From NCBI RefSeq assembly GCF_017094525.1, contig NZ_CP064788.1:2829910-2893909 (forward strand): DNA of 64,000 bases, written 5' to 3'. This DNA comes from Halapricum desulfuricans (GTDB lineage Archaea; Halobacteriota; Halobacteria; Halobacteriales; Haloarculaceae). Position 1 is the stretch's first letter; the number at the start of each line of letters is the position of its first letter. The notes under the pieces were generated by a model. It worked only from the letters and a program-made list of their open reading frames with translations, made no database searches and had not been told where the DNA came from. Positions 17,155 to 26,859 of this stretch are shown in pieces. The position numbers were made by a program, and so were the translations under genes.

Positions 17155-17760
17155 CTTCAATCGACGATTGCTGTTCTCTGTGAGGACCAATGTAGCTGGA
17201 CGCGAACTCCCGTGGACACCACTCGCCCGGTTGCGCATCGAACGAAAGCACACACATTCCAACAGTAGAACGCGAAATGCCCGAATAAGGGGCTGTGAGC
17301 CGTGATTTCGGGAAGAATATCGGCTATGGGCGCTGGAGGCGCTTGTCCGACTGTCGAACGAATCGCTTTTCCAAGCGTGAGGCGTCCGAATTCCGGCAGC
17401 TCAGAAACAACGATCCATCAATTGAAATACCGTTTGCGGCGACGGTGAAAGAGATAGAGCGCGAGTATAGTATTCCATCAACAGCTGCCGTCCCAGGTGA
17501 AACCGAGGGGTGCCCAAGAGCGATAGAAATCACTCGCTGAAAAAACACTCTTACTAACCGCCAGACACCCCTGGTCTAGATAGATCAATACAAATCACTA
17601 TTGAGAAGAGTTTGCTCTCTTTCTTGTGGAGATCCTATTCCGTCTCTCGATAATGCGGTAGACCATCGAATAATGGATACAGGCTCTGAATCGGTCACAG
17701 TGATGCTGACAGGGAATAGAGAGATAGATAGCGCCCGTGCAAGATGGAGCGCGCGTATCG
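17155..17760 (+). repeat. island repeat, copy C, long form
   Basis: Contains core, tRNA-like segment and right arm. It then continues with about 290 bases (17464-17756) found again only at copy E. After this extension it returns to sequence resembling the right tail of copy F (GCGCGTATCG then a TTTCGGCAAC motif). Copies C and E together form a direct repeat of roughly 600 bp. Short frames inside it are duplicated noise and not genes. From 17761 to 18150 nothing but the promoter of the next kinase is seen. Confidence 0.85.
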
Positions 17761-18117
17761 ATCACCGATCTTTCGGCAACTGACGGGCGGTGGTGCAGAA
17801 TAGTTCTCAAGGCCTAACTCGGTGGATTTCGATCAGCGGGCTCATATAAACCGAACCAATGTTCGGAGGGCAATAGCGGTTCATATCGGGACGAAAGCTT
17901 GTCCCATTCAAAAACCGAGATCGGACAGTTCAGAGTGTGTGAAGACTTCTGCACCACCGCTCAACTGACGAAGAGACGGATCAGTAGAGACAGGACTCTC
18001 ACTTACTGATTATCCCGCTGAGCTCCTCTCCATCTGTCAAGAACGCCATGCAAAATATACTAATTGCCAATTGCTACGTCACGCTTCGACTTCAATGTGC
18101 AAAGCTGAATTAACGAG

Positions 18118-18150
18118 AGAGTGTATATAGTTAGCGACCTTATATAATAC
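18118..18150 (+). promoter_or_regulatory. promoter of the receiver/PAS kinase
   Basis: A TATA-like GTGTATATAG (18120-18129) sits about 25 bases before the ATG at 18151, and no Shine-Dalgarno motif lies between. This suggests a leaderless transcript, common in haloarchaea. A second AT-rich TTATATAATA abuts the ATG. Confidence 0.4.
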
Positions 18151-20367
18151 ATGAATTCAGACGGAGATGGCACGGCGATCATTATCCTCATGGTCACGGC
18201 CGATCGGGAGTTTGCCGCTGCGTCTGAACGGAATCTAACCCGACAGTCAGACCTGCAAGTCAAGACCGTCACTACAGTCGGCGCGGCGATCGACGTGCTC
18301 GCAGCTACTGACGATATCGACTGTATCGTCAGTGATCATGACCTTCCGGACACCGATGGTGTTGCCTTTCTTGAAGTCGTTCGAGCACACCTCCCAACGC
18401 TCCCGTTTATTCTCTTTACCAGTGAGGGCAATGAGACAGTCGCCAGTCGTGCTATCTCTGCCGACGTCACTGAATACCTTATTAAGGAACATCACAGCGA
18501 TCAGTGGGAACGACTGACTCGTTTCATTATCGATGCCGTTGCGTTCTCTCGCAAACGCGATGACTTCCTCACCACCGAGACCCGTGCAACGACTCTATTA
18601 GATGCTGTTCAGGACATGATCGTTGTCGTCCGTGAAGGCCGTCTCGAATACGTCAACCAGACCGGCGTCGATCTCTTGGAAGCGGCCGATCGGACAGCTG
18701 TGACTGGCCGCTCAGTTGGAGAGATGATTTCAACTGACGCCGACATCGCCATATCTGAGCACCTCAGACCGATACAGACAGCAGAGACGTCGCTCGAACA
18801 ATTCGAGGCACAACTCACACGTGGCGATGGCTCGACCGTTCCCGTCGAGGTGACGGCCACACGCATTCCATGGATGGACGCACCGTCAGTCATCCTCGTG
18901 CTGCACGATATTAGCGCACGCAAGGCAGGCGAGCACACGCTCCGGTGGTTCAGACAGGCGGTTGAGGCTGCCGGCCATGCGATCTACATCACCGATTCCA
19001 AGGGAGTCATCACGTACGTCAATCCCGCGTTCGAACAAATCACGGGGTATGCCAGTGCCGAGGCTATCGGCCGAAATCCACGCATTCTCAAGTCGGGGGA
19101 AATGAGCGAAGACTACTATGATCGACTGTGGGCGACCGTTCTCGAAGGAGAGGTCTGGGTCGAAGAGGTAATCAACCAGCGTCACAACGGTGAGCGGTAT
19201 TACGCCCACCAGACGATTGCACCCGTGATTGACGACGCCGGCGACGTAGAGGCGTTCGTTGCCGTCCAGACAGACATCTCAGAACAAAAAGATCGAGAAG
19301 CCCAACTTCGTCAGTACGGACGTGCGATCAACGGTGCAGCCGAACTGATTACAGCGTTCGACGATGAGTATACATATATTTTCGCCAACCCAGCCTATCG
19401 CCAGTTCCATGGAATTGAAACCCCAGATATAACCGACACGAGACTACCAACGGCCATTGGCGAAGCAGCATTCGAGACAGCCGAGCCCTACATCAAGCAG
19501 GCGCTGTCGGGAGACATTGTCAGGTATCGGATGCGGCGTGAGCAACCCGACAAACCGGCTCGAACGTTCGATATCCGGTACACGCCCCTTGAAGACGAGA
19601 TGGGCAGTATCCAAGGCGTGGTGGCGACGATGCGGGATCTCACCGAGCAAATAGAGCGTGAAACCCAACTGGCATCGCTTGATCGGTTACTCCGGCATAA
19701 CCTCCACAACGGGTTGAACGTCATTCTCGGTCGTGCGGAGCTGATTGCGACTCAACCATCGGGTGACATTGGATCGCACGTGAAGACTATCGAGACAGCG
19801 GCCGAACGTCTCCTTGAGCAGGCCGACAAGGAGCGAGAGATTGTTGAATTACTGACCGGCCAATCGAACCCAACAGCAGTCAACATGAACGGAATGGTCG
19901 AAGCAGTCGTGGCGGAAATCAAAATCGACCATCCTGAAGTAGATATCAGTCTGGACATACCTGAGACAGTCGAGGTGAGGACGGTTCCGCAAGTAGAACG
20001 GGCTATTGAGGAAGTCATCGAGAACGCCGTCATCCACAACGATCACGAATCACCGGCTATCACGATTAGCATCGAGGAGCATGACGAGAGAATCGAACTC
20101 AGCGTCGCTGACGATGGGCCTGGCATTCCGCCTGCTGAACAGAAAGTAATCGGTGAGGAGGCAACAATCGGGCCACTGTTACACAGTGAAGGGATGGGAC
20201 TGTGGCTTGTCAAGCGGGTCATGACGCATATTGGAGGAACACTTCGGTTCGACGGGACTGCATCTCACGGGAGCGTCGTGACACTTGTTATCCCCCGTAG
20301 CTTCCTAGAGATGCACGACCCCAATGAATCACTGGGAAGTATCGGCTTCGATCGTCAGAACTGGTGA
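18151..20367 (+). CDS. hybrid receiver/PAS histidine kinase
   Basis: A 738-residue soluble protein. An N-terminal receiver (about 9-125) has phosphoacceptor context IVSDHDLPDTDG (Asp near 62) and the conserved Lys in YLIKEHHS. Three PAS domains follow (about 150-255, 265-385, 390-505). The second is very like a PAS in the 619- and 962-residue kinases of this window (AAGHAIYITDSKG, then YVNPAFEQITGY). The kinase core has LRHNLHNGLNVILG near 515, EEVIENAVIHND near 623, DDGPGIPP and SEGMGLWLV near 680. An N-terminal receiver suggests phosphorelay input. It precedes a HalOD1 gene. Confidence 0.9.
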   Translation: MNSDGDGTAIIILMVTADREFAAASERNLTRQSDLQVKTVTTVGAAIDVLAATDDIDCIVSDHDLPDTDGVAFLEVVRAHLPTLPFILFTSEGNETVASRAISADVTEYLIKEHHSDQWERLTRFIIDAVAFSRKRDDFLTTETRATTLLDAVQDMIVVVREGRLEYVNQTGVDLLEAADRTAVTGRSVGEMISTDADIAISEHLRPIQTAETSLEQFEAQLTRGDGSTVPVEVTATRIPWMDAPSVILVLHDISARKAGEHTLRWFRQAVEAAGHAIYITDSKGVITYVNPAFEQITGYASAEAIGRNPRILKSGEMSEDYYDRLWATVLEGEVWVEEVINQRHNGERYYAHQTIAPVIDDAGDVEAFVAVQTDISEQKDREAQLRQYGRAINGAAELITAFDDEYTYIFANPAYRQFHGIETPDITDTRLPTAIGEAAFETAEPYIKQALSGDIVRYRMRREQPDKPARTFDIRYTPLEDEMGSIQGVVATMRDLTEQIERETQLASLDRLLRHNLHNGLNVILGRAELIATQPSGDIGSHVKTIETAAERLLEQADKEREIVELLTGQSNPTAVNMNGMVEAVVAEIKIDHPEVDISLDIPETVEVRTVPQVERAIEEVIENAVIHNDHESPAITISIEEHDERIELSVADDGPGIPPAEQKVIGEEATIGPLLHSEGMGLWLVKRVMTHIGGTLRFDGTASHGSVVTLVIPRSFLEMHDPNESLGSIGFDRQNW

Positions 20368-20543
20368 TCTGAAGCAGGAAACCGTCGATGATTCATATCA
20401 CGGATCTTCTGCTTCACGATCGGGTGCCACAAAATAGTTAGCACATCCGTCATTTGGCCCTCCAGATCGGCCAATACAATGAGAACAGACTGTCACTCAG
20501 ATTCTCACGACAGCCTTATGCTGAGGAAGAGCGTTGATTTAGT

Positions 20544-20888
20544 ATGAATAAGCAGGGGGAACTAGTAGTTTACCGTAGTTGCACACCGGTTGTTGATGCA
20601 GAATACGACGTCGAAAGTAACAGCTCAGCTATGGAGTCTGTTGTATGGGCTTTGGCGGACGCTGTCGGTGTTGATCCAGCTGATCTCCCACCCCTGTTCG
20701 ATTACGTTGAGCCGGACGCCCTCAACGCACTGTTTGACCCTTCTGACAGAGTCGCAGACGGTGACACCCTCCTCAGTTTTCAGGTAGATACGTGGAACGT
20801 GTTCGTCCGCTCCGACGGTCGTATCCGCGTCTGTGATGGCACTCAACTAACCGATCCAAAACCGGTCTTCGAGTCCACCACTGTCTAA
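20544..20888 (+). CDS. HalOD1 output-domain protein
   Basis: A 114-residue protein with the haloarchaeal output domain 1 pattern: SVVWALADAVGVDPADLPPL followed by FDYVEPDALNALF and a beta-rich C-terminal half (VFVRSDGRIRVCDG). HalOD1 is found alone or fused to receivers in haloarchaeal two-component systems and is thought to be an output module; its biochemical activity is not known. It lies 176 bases after the receiver/PAS kinase on the same strand and may be its output. Confidence 0.8.
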   Translation: MNKQGELVVYRSCTPVVDAEYDVESNSSAMESVVWALADAVGVDPADLPPLFDYVEPDALNALFDPSDRVADGDTLLSFQVDTWNVFVRSDGRIRVCDGTQLTDPKPVFESTTV

Positions 20889-21002
20889 CACGGATTCTCT
20901 GTATGGCCAGCGCTGCTGATTCATATGCATTTTCTATCTACCGGCTGGTTCAGACTCCGAAGCGTGAATTAAACCAACTCTGTATGCTTCGTTTAACCTC
21001 TG

Positions 21003-21274
21003 AGTCGGTCACGCTATTACTGACAGAATATGACGCTGTCGTGTCAATTGGCGATTGATTTTCTCTGGGGCCACCAGTATGGGTCTACGCGAACTCCCGT
21101 GGCCACCACTCGCCCGGTCGCCCATCGAACGAAAGCAAACACATCTCAACAGTAGAACGCGAAACGCCCGAATCAGAGGCTGTGAGCCGCGATTTCGGGA
21201 AGAATCTCGGCTATGGGCGCTGGAGGCGCTTGTCCGACTGTCAAACGAATCCCCTTTCCAGGCGTGAGGCGGCC
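21003..21274 (+). repeat. island repeat, copy D
   Basis: Carries left arm, core, the tRNA-like segment and the first part of the right arm, then breaks off after AGGCGTGAGGC into the vapB promoter region. In the core it is closest to the tRNA-adjacent copy H: both have ACCAGTATGGGTCTACGCGA where the others have a GTGTGGCTGGATGCGA type sequence. Confidence 0.85.
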
Positions 21275-21303
21275 AAAATTGGCGATATGAGATACACCGA
21301 AAG

Positions 21304-21319
21304 ACACAGTATTCTGTGT
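21304..21319 (+). promoter_or_regulatory. palindrome upstream of vapB, candidate operator
   Basis: ACACAG-TATT-CTGTGT is a perfect inverted repeat with a 4-base spacer, 17 bases upstream of the vapB ATG. Type II antitoxins normally repress their own operon by binding such palindromes in the promoter. No experimental support is visible here. Confidence 0.45.
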
Positions 21320-21335
21320 TCACATAGTTTTGTGT

Positions 21336-21566
21336 ATGCCGACTATTACGGTCAACGTGGATGACGACCTGAAAGAGCGTATGGAGAACCACCCGGAGAT
21401 CAACTGGAGTGAGGTCACTCGGCAGGCCATCCAAGAGAAGGTCGAGACGCTCGAAGTGATGAACGAACTCACCAGCGAGAGCGAACTCACCGAGAGTGAT
21501 GTACAGGACATCGTTACCAAAATCAACGAGAGCGGACGCAAGCGCGTTGACGAGAAATCGGCGTAA
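21336..21566 (+). CDS. vapB: VapB-family antitoxin
   Basis: Using the ATG at 21336 the protein has 76 residues. The N-terminal MPTITVNVDDDLKERMENHP is a ribbon-helix-helix DNA-binding module, followed by a helical tail that would wrap the toxin. It neutralises the PIN-domain RNase encoded eight bases downstream and likely represses the operon through the palindrome at 21304-21319. Confidence 0.8.
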   Translation: MPTITVNVDDDLKERMENHPEINWSEVTRQAIQEKVETLEVMNELTSESELTESDVQDIVTKINESGRKRVDEKSA

Positions 21567-21574
21567 CACGACGA

Positions 21575-21991
21575 ATGAAGCTGGTCATCGACGCCAACGT
21601 CGTCATCTCTGCACTTATCGCTGATTCGAAAACGCGGGAGCTCATCGTCACGCTCGACCCCGACCTCTTGACACCCGCATTCGTTCACGACGAAATCGAG
21701 AACTACGAGGATCTGATCGTCGAGAAGTCGGGAATGAAACCGGACCGGGTGACACAGTTCATCGAGCTTCTGTTCCAATACATCGACGTTGTCCCAACCA
21801 GTGAGTTCTATCCGGCCATCGAGAGCGCGGATGAAGCAATTGGTGACACTGATCCGGATGATGTGCTCTATCTGGCGTGTGCGATTGCCTGCGATGCGGC
21901 CATCTGGAGTGACGACTCAGACTTTGACGAACAGGATCTGGTTGAGACGTACTCGACGATTGAGGTTATCAACTCGTTCGACACGCGCTAA
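21575..21991 (+). CDS. vapC: VapC-family PIN-domain toxin RNase
   Basis: A 138-residue PIN domain. Metal-binding acids are visible in LVIDANVVISAL (Asp near residue 6), FVHDEIENY, GDTDPDDVLYLACA and the C-terminal WSDDSDF. VapC enzymes cut tRNA or rRNA when released from VapB. It completes a compact TA cassette lying between repeat copies D and E, with no other gene in that interval. Confidence 0.85.
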   Translation: MKLVIDANVVISALIADSKTRELIVTLDPDLLTPAFVHDEIENYEDLIVEKSGMKPDRVTQFIELLFQYIDVVPTSEFYPAIESADEAIGDTDPDDVLYLACAIACDAAIWSDDSDFDEQDLVETYSTIEVINSFDTR

Positions 21992-21992
21992 C

Positions 21993-22596
21993 TCAATCAG
22001 CGATTAATGTTCTCTGTTGGGACCAGTGTGGATGGATGCGAGCTCCCGTGGCCACCACTCGCCCGGTCGCCCATCGAACGAAAGCACACATATCTCAACA
22101 GCAGAACGCGAAACGCCCGAATCAGGGGCTGTGAGCCGTGATTCGGGTAGAATCTCGGCTATGGGCGCTGGAGGCGCTTGTCCGACTGTCAAATGAACCT
22201 CCTTTCCAGGCGTGAGGCGTCCGAATTCCGGCATCTCAGAAACAACTATTTATCAATTAAAATACTATTTTCGGCGACAGTGAAAGAGACATAGCGCGAG
22301 TATAGTATTCCATCAACAGCTGCCGTCCCAGGTGAAACCGAGGGGTGCCCAAGAGCGGTAGAAATCCCTCGATGAAAACACACTCTTACTAACCGCCAGA
22401 CACTCCTGGTCTAGATAGATCAATACAGATCACTATTGAGAAGAGTTTGCTCTCTTTCTTGTGGAGACCCTATTCCGTCTCTCGATAATGCGGTAGACCA
22501 TCGAATAATGGATACAGGCTCTGAATCGGTCACAGTGATGCTGACAGGGAATAGAGAGATAGATAGCGCCCGTGCAAGATGGAGCGCGCGTATCTC
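21993..22596 (+). repeat. island repeat, copy E, long form
   Basis: Begins two bases after the vapC stop. Contains core, tRNA-like segment, right arm and the same 290-base extension (22299-22591) as copy C, with near identity. Left arm is short. After 22596 the sequence turns unique, and nothing else is seen up to the PAS kinase start at 22743. Confidence 0.85.
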
Positions 22597-22742
22597 GCAC
22601 TTCACGTCAGTCAAAGCAAGTCAGTAGAATCGGTTAGACAAACTACTCACCTTGGATAGATCGGTCTTCCCCAATCCAGCGTAGTTTCTCACAATGAAGC
22701 CACGGTGGATGATATAACTCCGTAGGGAACCAAGTAACTCCT

Positions 22743-23789
22743 ATGGATGAACGAGAGAACCAGGTCACAGAGTTTATCCAAGATCAATATGTCCCAAATA
22801 TCTATCAATTATCCTTTGAATCTTCGCTTGCAGGAATCGCGATCGCGGATTTAGAAGGTGTCTTACGCGAAGTGAACCCTGCGTTCATCGATATGTGGGG
22901 ATATGACGATCGAGATAACGTCGTCGGTCGGTCAGTAACCGAATTTTGGGTTGACACTGAGAAAGCAACCTCGGTCGCTACTACCGTTATTGAACACGGC
23001 GAGTGGGAGGGCGAGCTTCGTGCGGAAGCAAAAGACGGGAGTACATTCCACGCCCGCGTCGAAGCCAGTGCCGTGACGAATGAAAACGGCGAACTAGTCT
23101 ATATTATGTCTTCATTTATTGATGTTTCTGAACGTGTCTCTCGTGAGAATGAGCTTACCCGCAAGAACGAACAACTTGAACAGTTCGCAAGCGTGATTTC
23201 GCACGATCTTCGCAATCCCTTACAGGTTGCACAGGGACGTATCGAATTGGCCCAAACAGAGCATGAAAGTGAGCATCTTTCGGATGCAGTAGCCGCATTA
23301 GAGCGGACACAGGCGATTCTTGATGACCTGCAGACATTGGCACGCGAAGGCGAGCATGTGAATGACATTGAACAAGTCAATCTCACCGCCACGGCTGAAG
23401 ACTGTTGGCAGCAGGTGCCAACAGCTGAAGCGACATTGGTGACCGACACGTCACAGCGGATTCGAGCCGACGAAAGTCGCCTCAAGCAGTTACTGGAGAA
23501 TTTGATGCGAAACGCGGTCAAACATGGAGGGTCAAAGGTGACTGTGACAATTGGCGATCTTGAAAATGGATTCTACGTTGCAGATGATGGAGCAGGAATT
23601 TCACCAGATATCCGCCAACAAATGTTCGACGCGGGGTTCTCAACGACGACGGAAGGAACTGGCTTTGGTCTAAATATCGTTGAGCAAGTTGCCGACGCCC
23701 ATGGGTGGGAAGTCGAGGTGACAAAAAGTGAATACGACGGAGCACGATTCGAAATTACGGGTGTAGAGAGTATACCAGCTGCTGAATAG
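22743..23789 (+). CDS. PAS-domain histidine kinase
   Basis: A compact 348-residue soluble kinase. One PAS domain (about 22-130; GIAIADLEGVLREVNPAFID) is followed by a classical HisKA dimerisation helix with SVISHDLRNPLQVAQGR (His near 154), N-box ENLMRNAVKHGG, G1 ADDGAGISP and G2 GTGFGLNIVEQVA. The H-box belongs to the standard HisKA type, unlike the L-R-H-N type of the other four kinases here. Third-codon GC is lower than in the chromosomal flanks, consistent with acquisition. It is the only gene between repeats E and F. Confidence 0.9.
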   Translation: MDERENQVTEFIQDQYVPNIYQLSFESSLAGIAIADLEGVLREVNPAFIDMWGYDDRDNVVGRSVTEFWVDTEKATSVATTVIEHGEWEGELRAEAKDGSTFHARVEASAVTNENGELVYIMSSFIDVSERVSRENELTRKNEQLEQFASVISHDLRNPLQVAQGRIELAQTEHESEHLSDAVAALERTQAILDDLQTLAREGEHVNDIEQVNLTATAEDCWQQVPTAEATLVTDTSQRIRADESRLKQLLENLMRNAVKHGGSKVTVTIGDLENGFYVADDGAGISPDIRQQMFDAGFSTTTEGTGFGLNIVEQVADAHGWEVEVTKSEYDGARFEITGVESIPAAE

Positions 23790-23799
23790 AAACTCTATA

Positions 23800-24160
23800 T
23801 CTTGCACGGCGTCCTTGACAGAATATGAAGCAGTAGTGTCTATCAGCGATTAATGTTCTCTGTTGGGACCAGTGTGGCTGGATGCGAGCTCCCGTGGCCA
23901 CCACTCGCCCGGTCGCCCATCGAACGAAAGCAAACACATCTCAACAGTAGAACGCGAAACAGCCGATACAGAGTCTATCGGCTGTGATTTCGGGAAGAAT
24001 CTCGGCTATGGGCGCTGGAGGCGCTTGTCCGACTGTCGAACGAATCCCCTTTCCAGGCGTGAGGCGTCCGAATTCCGACAGCTCAGAAACAACTATTTGT
24101 CAATTAGAATGCTTTTTTTTTCGCCGGCAGTGAAAGAGACATAGCGCGTATCGGTCACTG
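23800..24160 (+). repeat. island repeat, copy F
   Basis: Full-length copy starting 11 bases after the kinase stop, with core, tRNA-like segment and right arm. An eight-T run interrupts the right arm at about 24113-24121. A 93-codon frame through the repeat has counterparts in copies A and G but shows no coding-type conservation. Confidence 0.85.
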
Positions 24161-24347
24161 ATATTTCGGCAACCGACGAGGAGACGAACTGGGAGAGACA
24201 GAGTGTATACAGCACGACGGCTTCATTTGTTCTACGCCAAAGCCAGTGAACCTTCGGGAGTGAATTGGAACCGTACTCAAAGCCACAGATACCGTCGTCA
24301 TCGACAGAACAGATGTCTTTATCATCCTGTGCGATAGAATATGTTTC

Positions 24348-25217
24348 ATGCCAGCCAATTCGGATGGATCTCCACAGATGCAGGCGCTTGAGCACGAAGA
24401 TGTGGTGTGGCCATCCGAAGATCAACGGATTCTCGTGCCGTTCCACGAGGCTGTGAACGTCACCGAGACCGGTCTTCTCGGGGCTAGTATCGCCAGCGGG
24501 ACGAACGGCACACTCTATCTTCTCCACGCTGTCAAGCCGGGTGACACGAAGAACACAGATGTTATCCGCCATGACGCAGGCACCAAATTCCTGATCAAGC
24601 AGGAGTTCGACGTGCCTGTCGTTCAACAGCAAAAAGAGCTCTCTGACGACCTCTTGCGCGCGTTCATCGAGAGTCACGATATCACGAGTGTCCTCATCAA
24701 CAGAGAGGAAGAGAGTTTCTTCTCTCGGGCGGGATCCGATCAGACGGACGGCTTGCAGTGTCACACCATCGTCGGATCAGGAATGGCCGCATTCGACTCA
24801 CCGACAAGTATTCTCGTGCCAGTCGCTGGAGGTCCCCACTCCGGGCTTGCGATACGGATCGCGGAGGCGATCGCTACCGCGTACGACTGTTCGATCGAAC
24901 TGCTTCACGTCATCTCCGAAGACGCCTCTGAACAGCGGGAAAACGATGCAGCGAAACTGCTTGATACCTACAGCTCTCGGGTCGCTGGGTCAATCGAAGT
25001 ACGTTGTGACGTTCTCCGCAAACCTGGTGTGGCCGACACGATCATCGAACAGTCTGAAACGCGTGATTTGACTGTTCTCGGCGCGCCAGAAAAAGGAGAA
25101 CTCCGTCGATATATCTTCGGATCCACAGTAGACGACATAATGAACAACACTGACCCACAGCCGATACTGACAGTCCATCGGAAAGATACAGAATCCTTGA
25201 TTTCGCGCTGGTTCTGA
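24348..25217 (+). CDS. universal stress protein family, two-domain form
   Basis: A 289-residue protein with two UspA-like halves: about 25-130 (QRILVPFHEAVNVTETGLLG) and about 150-280 (TSILVPVAGGPHSGLAIRIA). The second half keeps a nucleotide-binding-loop-like GAPEKGELRRYIFGST; the first half is diverged. UspA proteins are cytoplasmic dimers linked to stress and transporter regulation. It begins the module that also contains Lrp-RCK, a second Usp and Trk, so a role in osmotic or ionic stress is suggested by context. Confidence 0.8.
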   Translation: MPANSDGSPQMQALEHEDVVWPSEDQRILVPFHEAVNVTETGLLGASIASGTNGTLYLLHAVKPGDTKNTDVIRHDAGTKFLIKQEFDVPVVQQQKELSDDLLRAFIESHDITSVLINREEESFFSRAGSDQTDGLQCHTIVGSGMAAFDSPTSILVPVAGGPHSGLAIRIAEAIATAYDCSIELLHVISEDASEQRENDAAKLLDTYSSRVAGSIEVRCDVLRKPGVADTIIEQSETRDLTVLGAPEKGELRRYIFGSTVDDIMNNTDPQPILTVHRKDTESLISRWF

Positions 25218-25401
25218 CTGCCGGGACGTCCAGCAGTCGAAATCACACACGACACACTCCCGCGATTAATTGCATCTCTGCACCTCTCAAAATCCATTTC
25301 AACAGTTGCGTCGCCGTGAGACAACACCACTGGTTGATGCGGCGCTCGGTATCTGAACCAACTATCAGACAGAATTTACGGCCGTCTCATCGATCGTGCC
25401 G

Positions 25402-25518
25402 CTATTGAGACTGGATTTGCTCCCAGACTTCAACACAGTCATCGCAGAGATATCCGGTGAATCCGTCTACGTCGTACCGCTCAACAGACCCATCCGACCC
25501 ACATCGTTCACATTTCAT
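25402..25518 (-). CDS. 38-residue zinc-ribbon microprotein
   Basis: A short frame reading MKCERCGSDGSVERYDVDGF and ending at TAG 25402-25404. It has two C-x-x-C pairs (CERC and CDDC) spaced as in the small zinc-finger proteins common in haloarchaea. Such proteins bind one zinc and usually act as protein-interaction or nucleic-acid-binding adaptors. It lies between UspA and the Lrp-RCK gene, on the same strand as the latter. Confidence 0.65.
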   Translation of the reverse strand: MKCERCGSDGSVERYDVDGFTGYLCDDCVEVWEQIQSQ

Positions 25519-25569
25519 GGTTCTTCCGTTCGAAGTGCATAACCTCTATTATAGGTTTATTAATACCAG

Positions 25570-26313
25570 TCATCGTGTCCCAAACACCTCTAAGGCGTCT
25601 TTCTCTAGCCCCGTTTTCGAGAACAGGGAAATCACGTCTCCCGCCTCGATAACCGTTTCACCTTTTGGCGTGATGATGTCACCATCCCGTTCAACACCGA
25701 CCACCAGCATCTCGTCAGCCAACAACCCCTTATCGACCGCCTCTTCGATAGTCAACCCGGCAACCTCGGCCCCCTCTGAGACAGTAAATTCGACGACTTC
25801 CGCTCCGCCAGCGAGCCCCATGAAATCCGTCAATGACGGGCCCTTCGGGGCGTCTTCCGGTCCGAACGGGTCGTACGGTCGGTGGTACTCCTTTTCGATC
25901 ACGCTCTCGTCCTCAATATCGAGCCCGATGTCCGACAACTCACCCGCAATGCGGCCGATATCGTTCGTGTCCGATCCGACAGCCGTTATTGCCAGGTTCG
26001 CATTGCCAGTCATCAACTCCCGGACGGTCACGATACCCGAAACCTTCAGAGCCGCCTGCGCGAGGCGATCACGATCCGGAATCGGGGCTGTACAGCTAAA
26101 CTGGTAGGTAACGTGGCCCTCGATGGATTTGTAGTCGATATCCGCAAGGTAGCCCCGCAGAATCCCATCCTCTTCGAGTTGACGGATTCGGTTCCGGATC
26201 GTCGCTGGTGTCACCTCCATCTCGTCGGCGATTTCCGGCGCTGCCGTGTTCCTCGCATCCTTTGCCAGATAATAGAGGATGCGCTTATCGATCTCGTCGA
26301 TGCGAGATACCAT
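25570..26313 (-). CDS. Lrp/AsnC transcription regulator fused to an RCK_C (TrkA-C) ligand domain
   Basis: Start chosen at ATG 26313 (MVSRIDEIDKRILYYLAKDA), giving 248 residues; an in-frame extension of 18 codons lacks conservation signs. Residues 1-60 form an Lrp-type winged helix (TPATIRNRIRQLEEDGILRG). About 65-145 is an Lrp-like sensing fold. About 165-248 is an RCK_C/TrkA-C domain (EGAEVAGLTIEEAVDKGLL then GDVISLFSKTG), which in potassium channels and Trk regulators binds nucleotides or ions. It is divergent from the UspA-TrkA-TrkH operon and likely its regulator. Confidence 0.85.
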   Translation of the reverse strand: MVSRIDEIDKRILYYLAKDARNTAAPEIADEMEVTPATIRNRIRQLEEDGILRGYLADIDYKSIEGHVTYQFSCTAPIPDRDRLAQAALKVSGIVTVRELMTGNANLAITAVGSDTNDIGRIAGELSDIGLDIEDESVIEKEYHRPYDPFGPEDAPKGPSLTDFMGLAGGAEVVEFTVSEGAEVAGLTIEEAVDKGLLADEMLVVGVERDGDIITPKGETVIEAGDVISLFSKTGLEKDALEVFGTR

Positions 26314-26604
26314 ACGAGAGCTACGGTCATAACGCATAATTAACCCCCGATTTGGCTGCGCAACCACTCATTGTTAGACGACCTATATATCATATACACG
26401 CATCAATGTTATGGAAAGGGGAAATACCCCCTGATATATTTCTCCTTCGAAAATGAAACGCGAAGTTTTATGCTGTGTCGATAATCTAGGAGAGTGTAGA
26501 TCACTTCCACGGCAAGACATCCGCACATGTCGTTCGAAGCAGCCCATCCCGAACCATCGTCGTTCGAATAGATGGGCGAGAATCAGCAGGGAGGCACTCA
26601 ACAT

Positions 26605-26859
26605 ATGACTGCAACTGACCCTACTCCGCCGGGAACAGACGCGATTGAACCACGGGCGGGCGAAGAACTCGTTCATATGGAGGACCACGGCGCGTATACA
26701 CTCGTGGTCGTCAAACGTCCGGATGCACCAGAGGGGGCGCGTGGCCCCTTCGCATACCACGTCAGGTGGGTTCCGGATATCGACGGTGACGGTGGTTCAT
26801 TTCGATGGCAGTACCTCGGGGAAACCTACAACGAAGAGGAGGAGAAGCAACATGACTGA
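26605..26859 (+). CDS. conserved-looking hypothetical protein, first gene of the Trk operon
   Basis: ATG at 26605 is preceded by GGGAGG with proper spacing and gives 84 residues; an ATG 33 bases upstream is also in frame. The protein is acidic with aromatic residues (YTLVVVKRPDAPEGARGPFA, then SFRWQYLGETYNEEEE) and no recognisable domain. Its stop overlaps the following usp start by eight bases, so the two are translationally coupled and probably functionally linked. Confidence 0.6.
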   Translation: MTATDPTPPGTDAIEPRAGEELVHMEDHGAYTLVVVKRPDAPEGARGPFAYHVRWVPDIDGDGGSFRWQYLGETYNEEEEKQHD

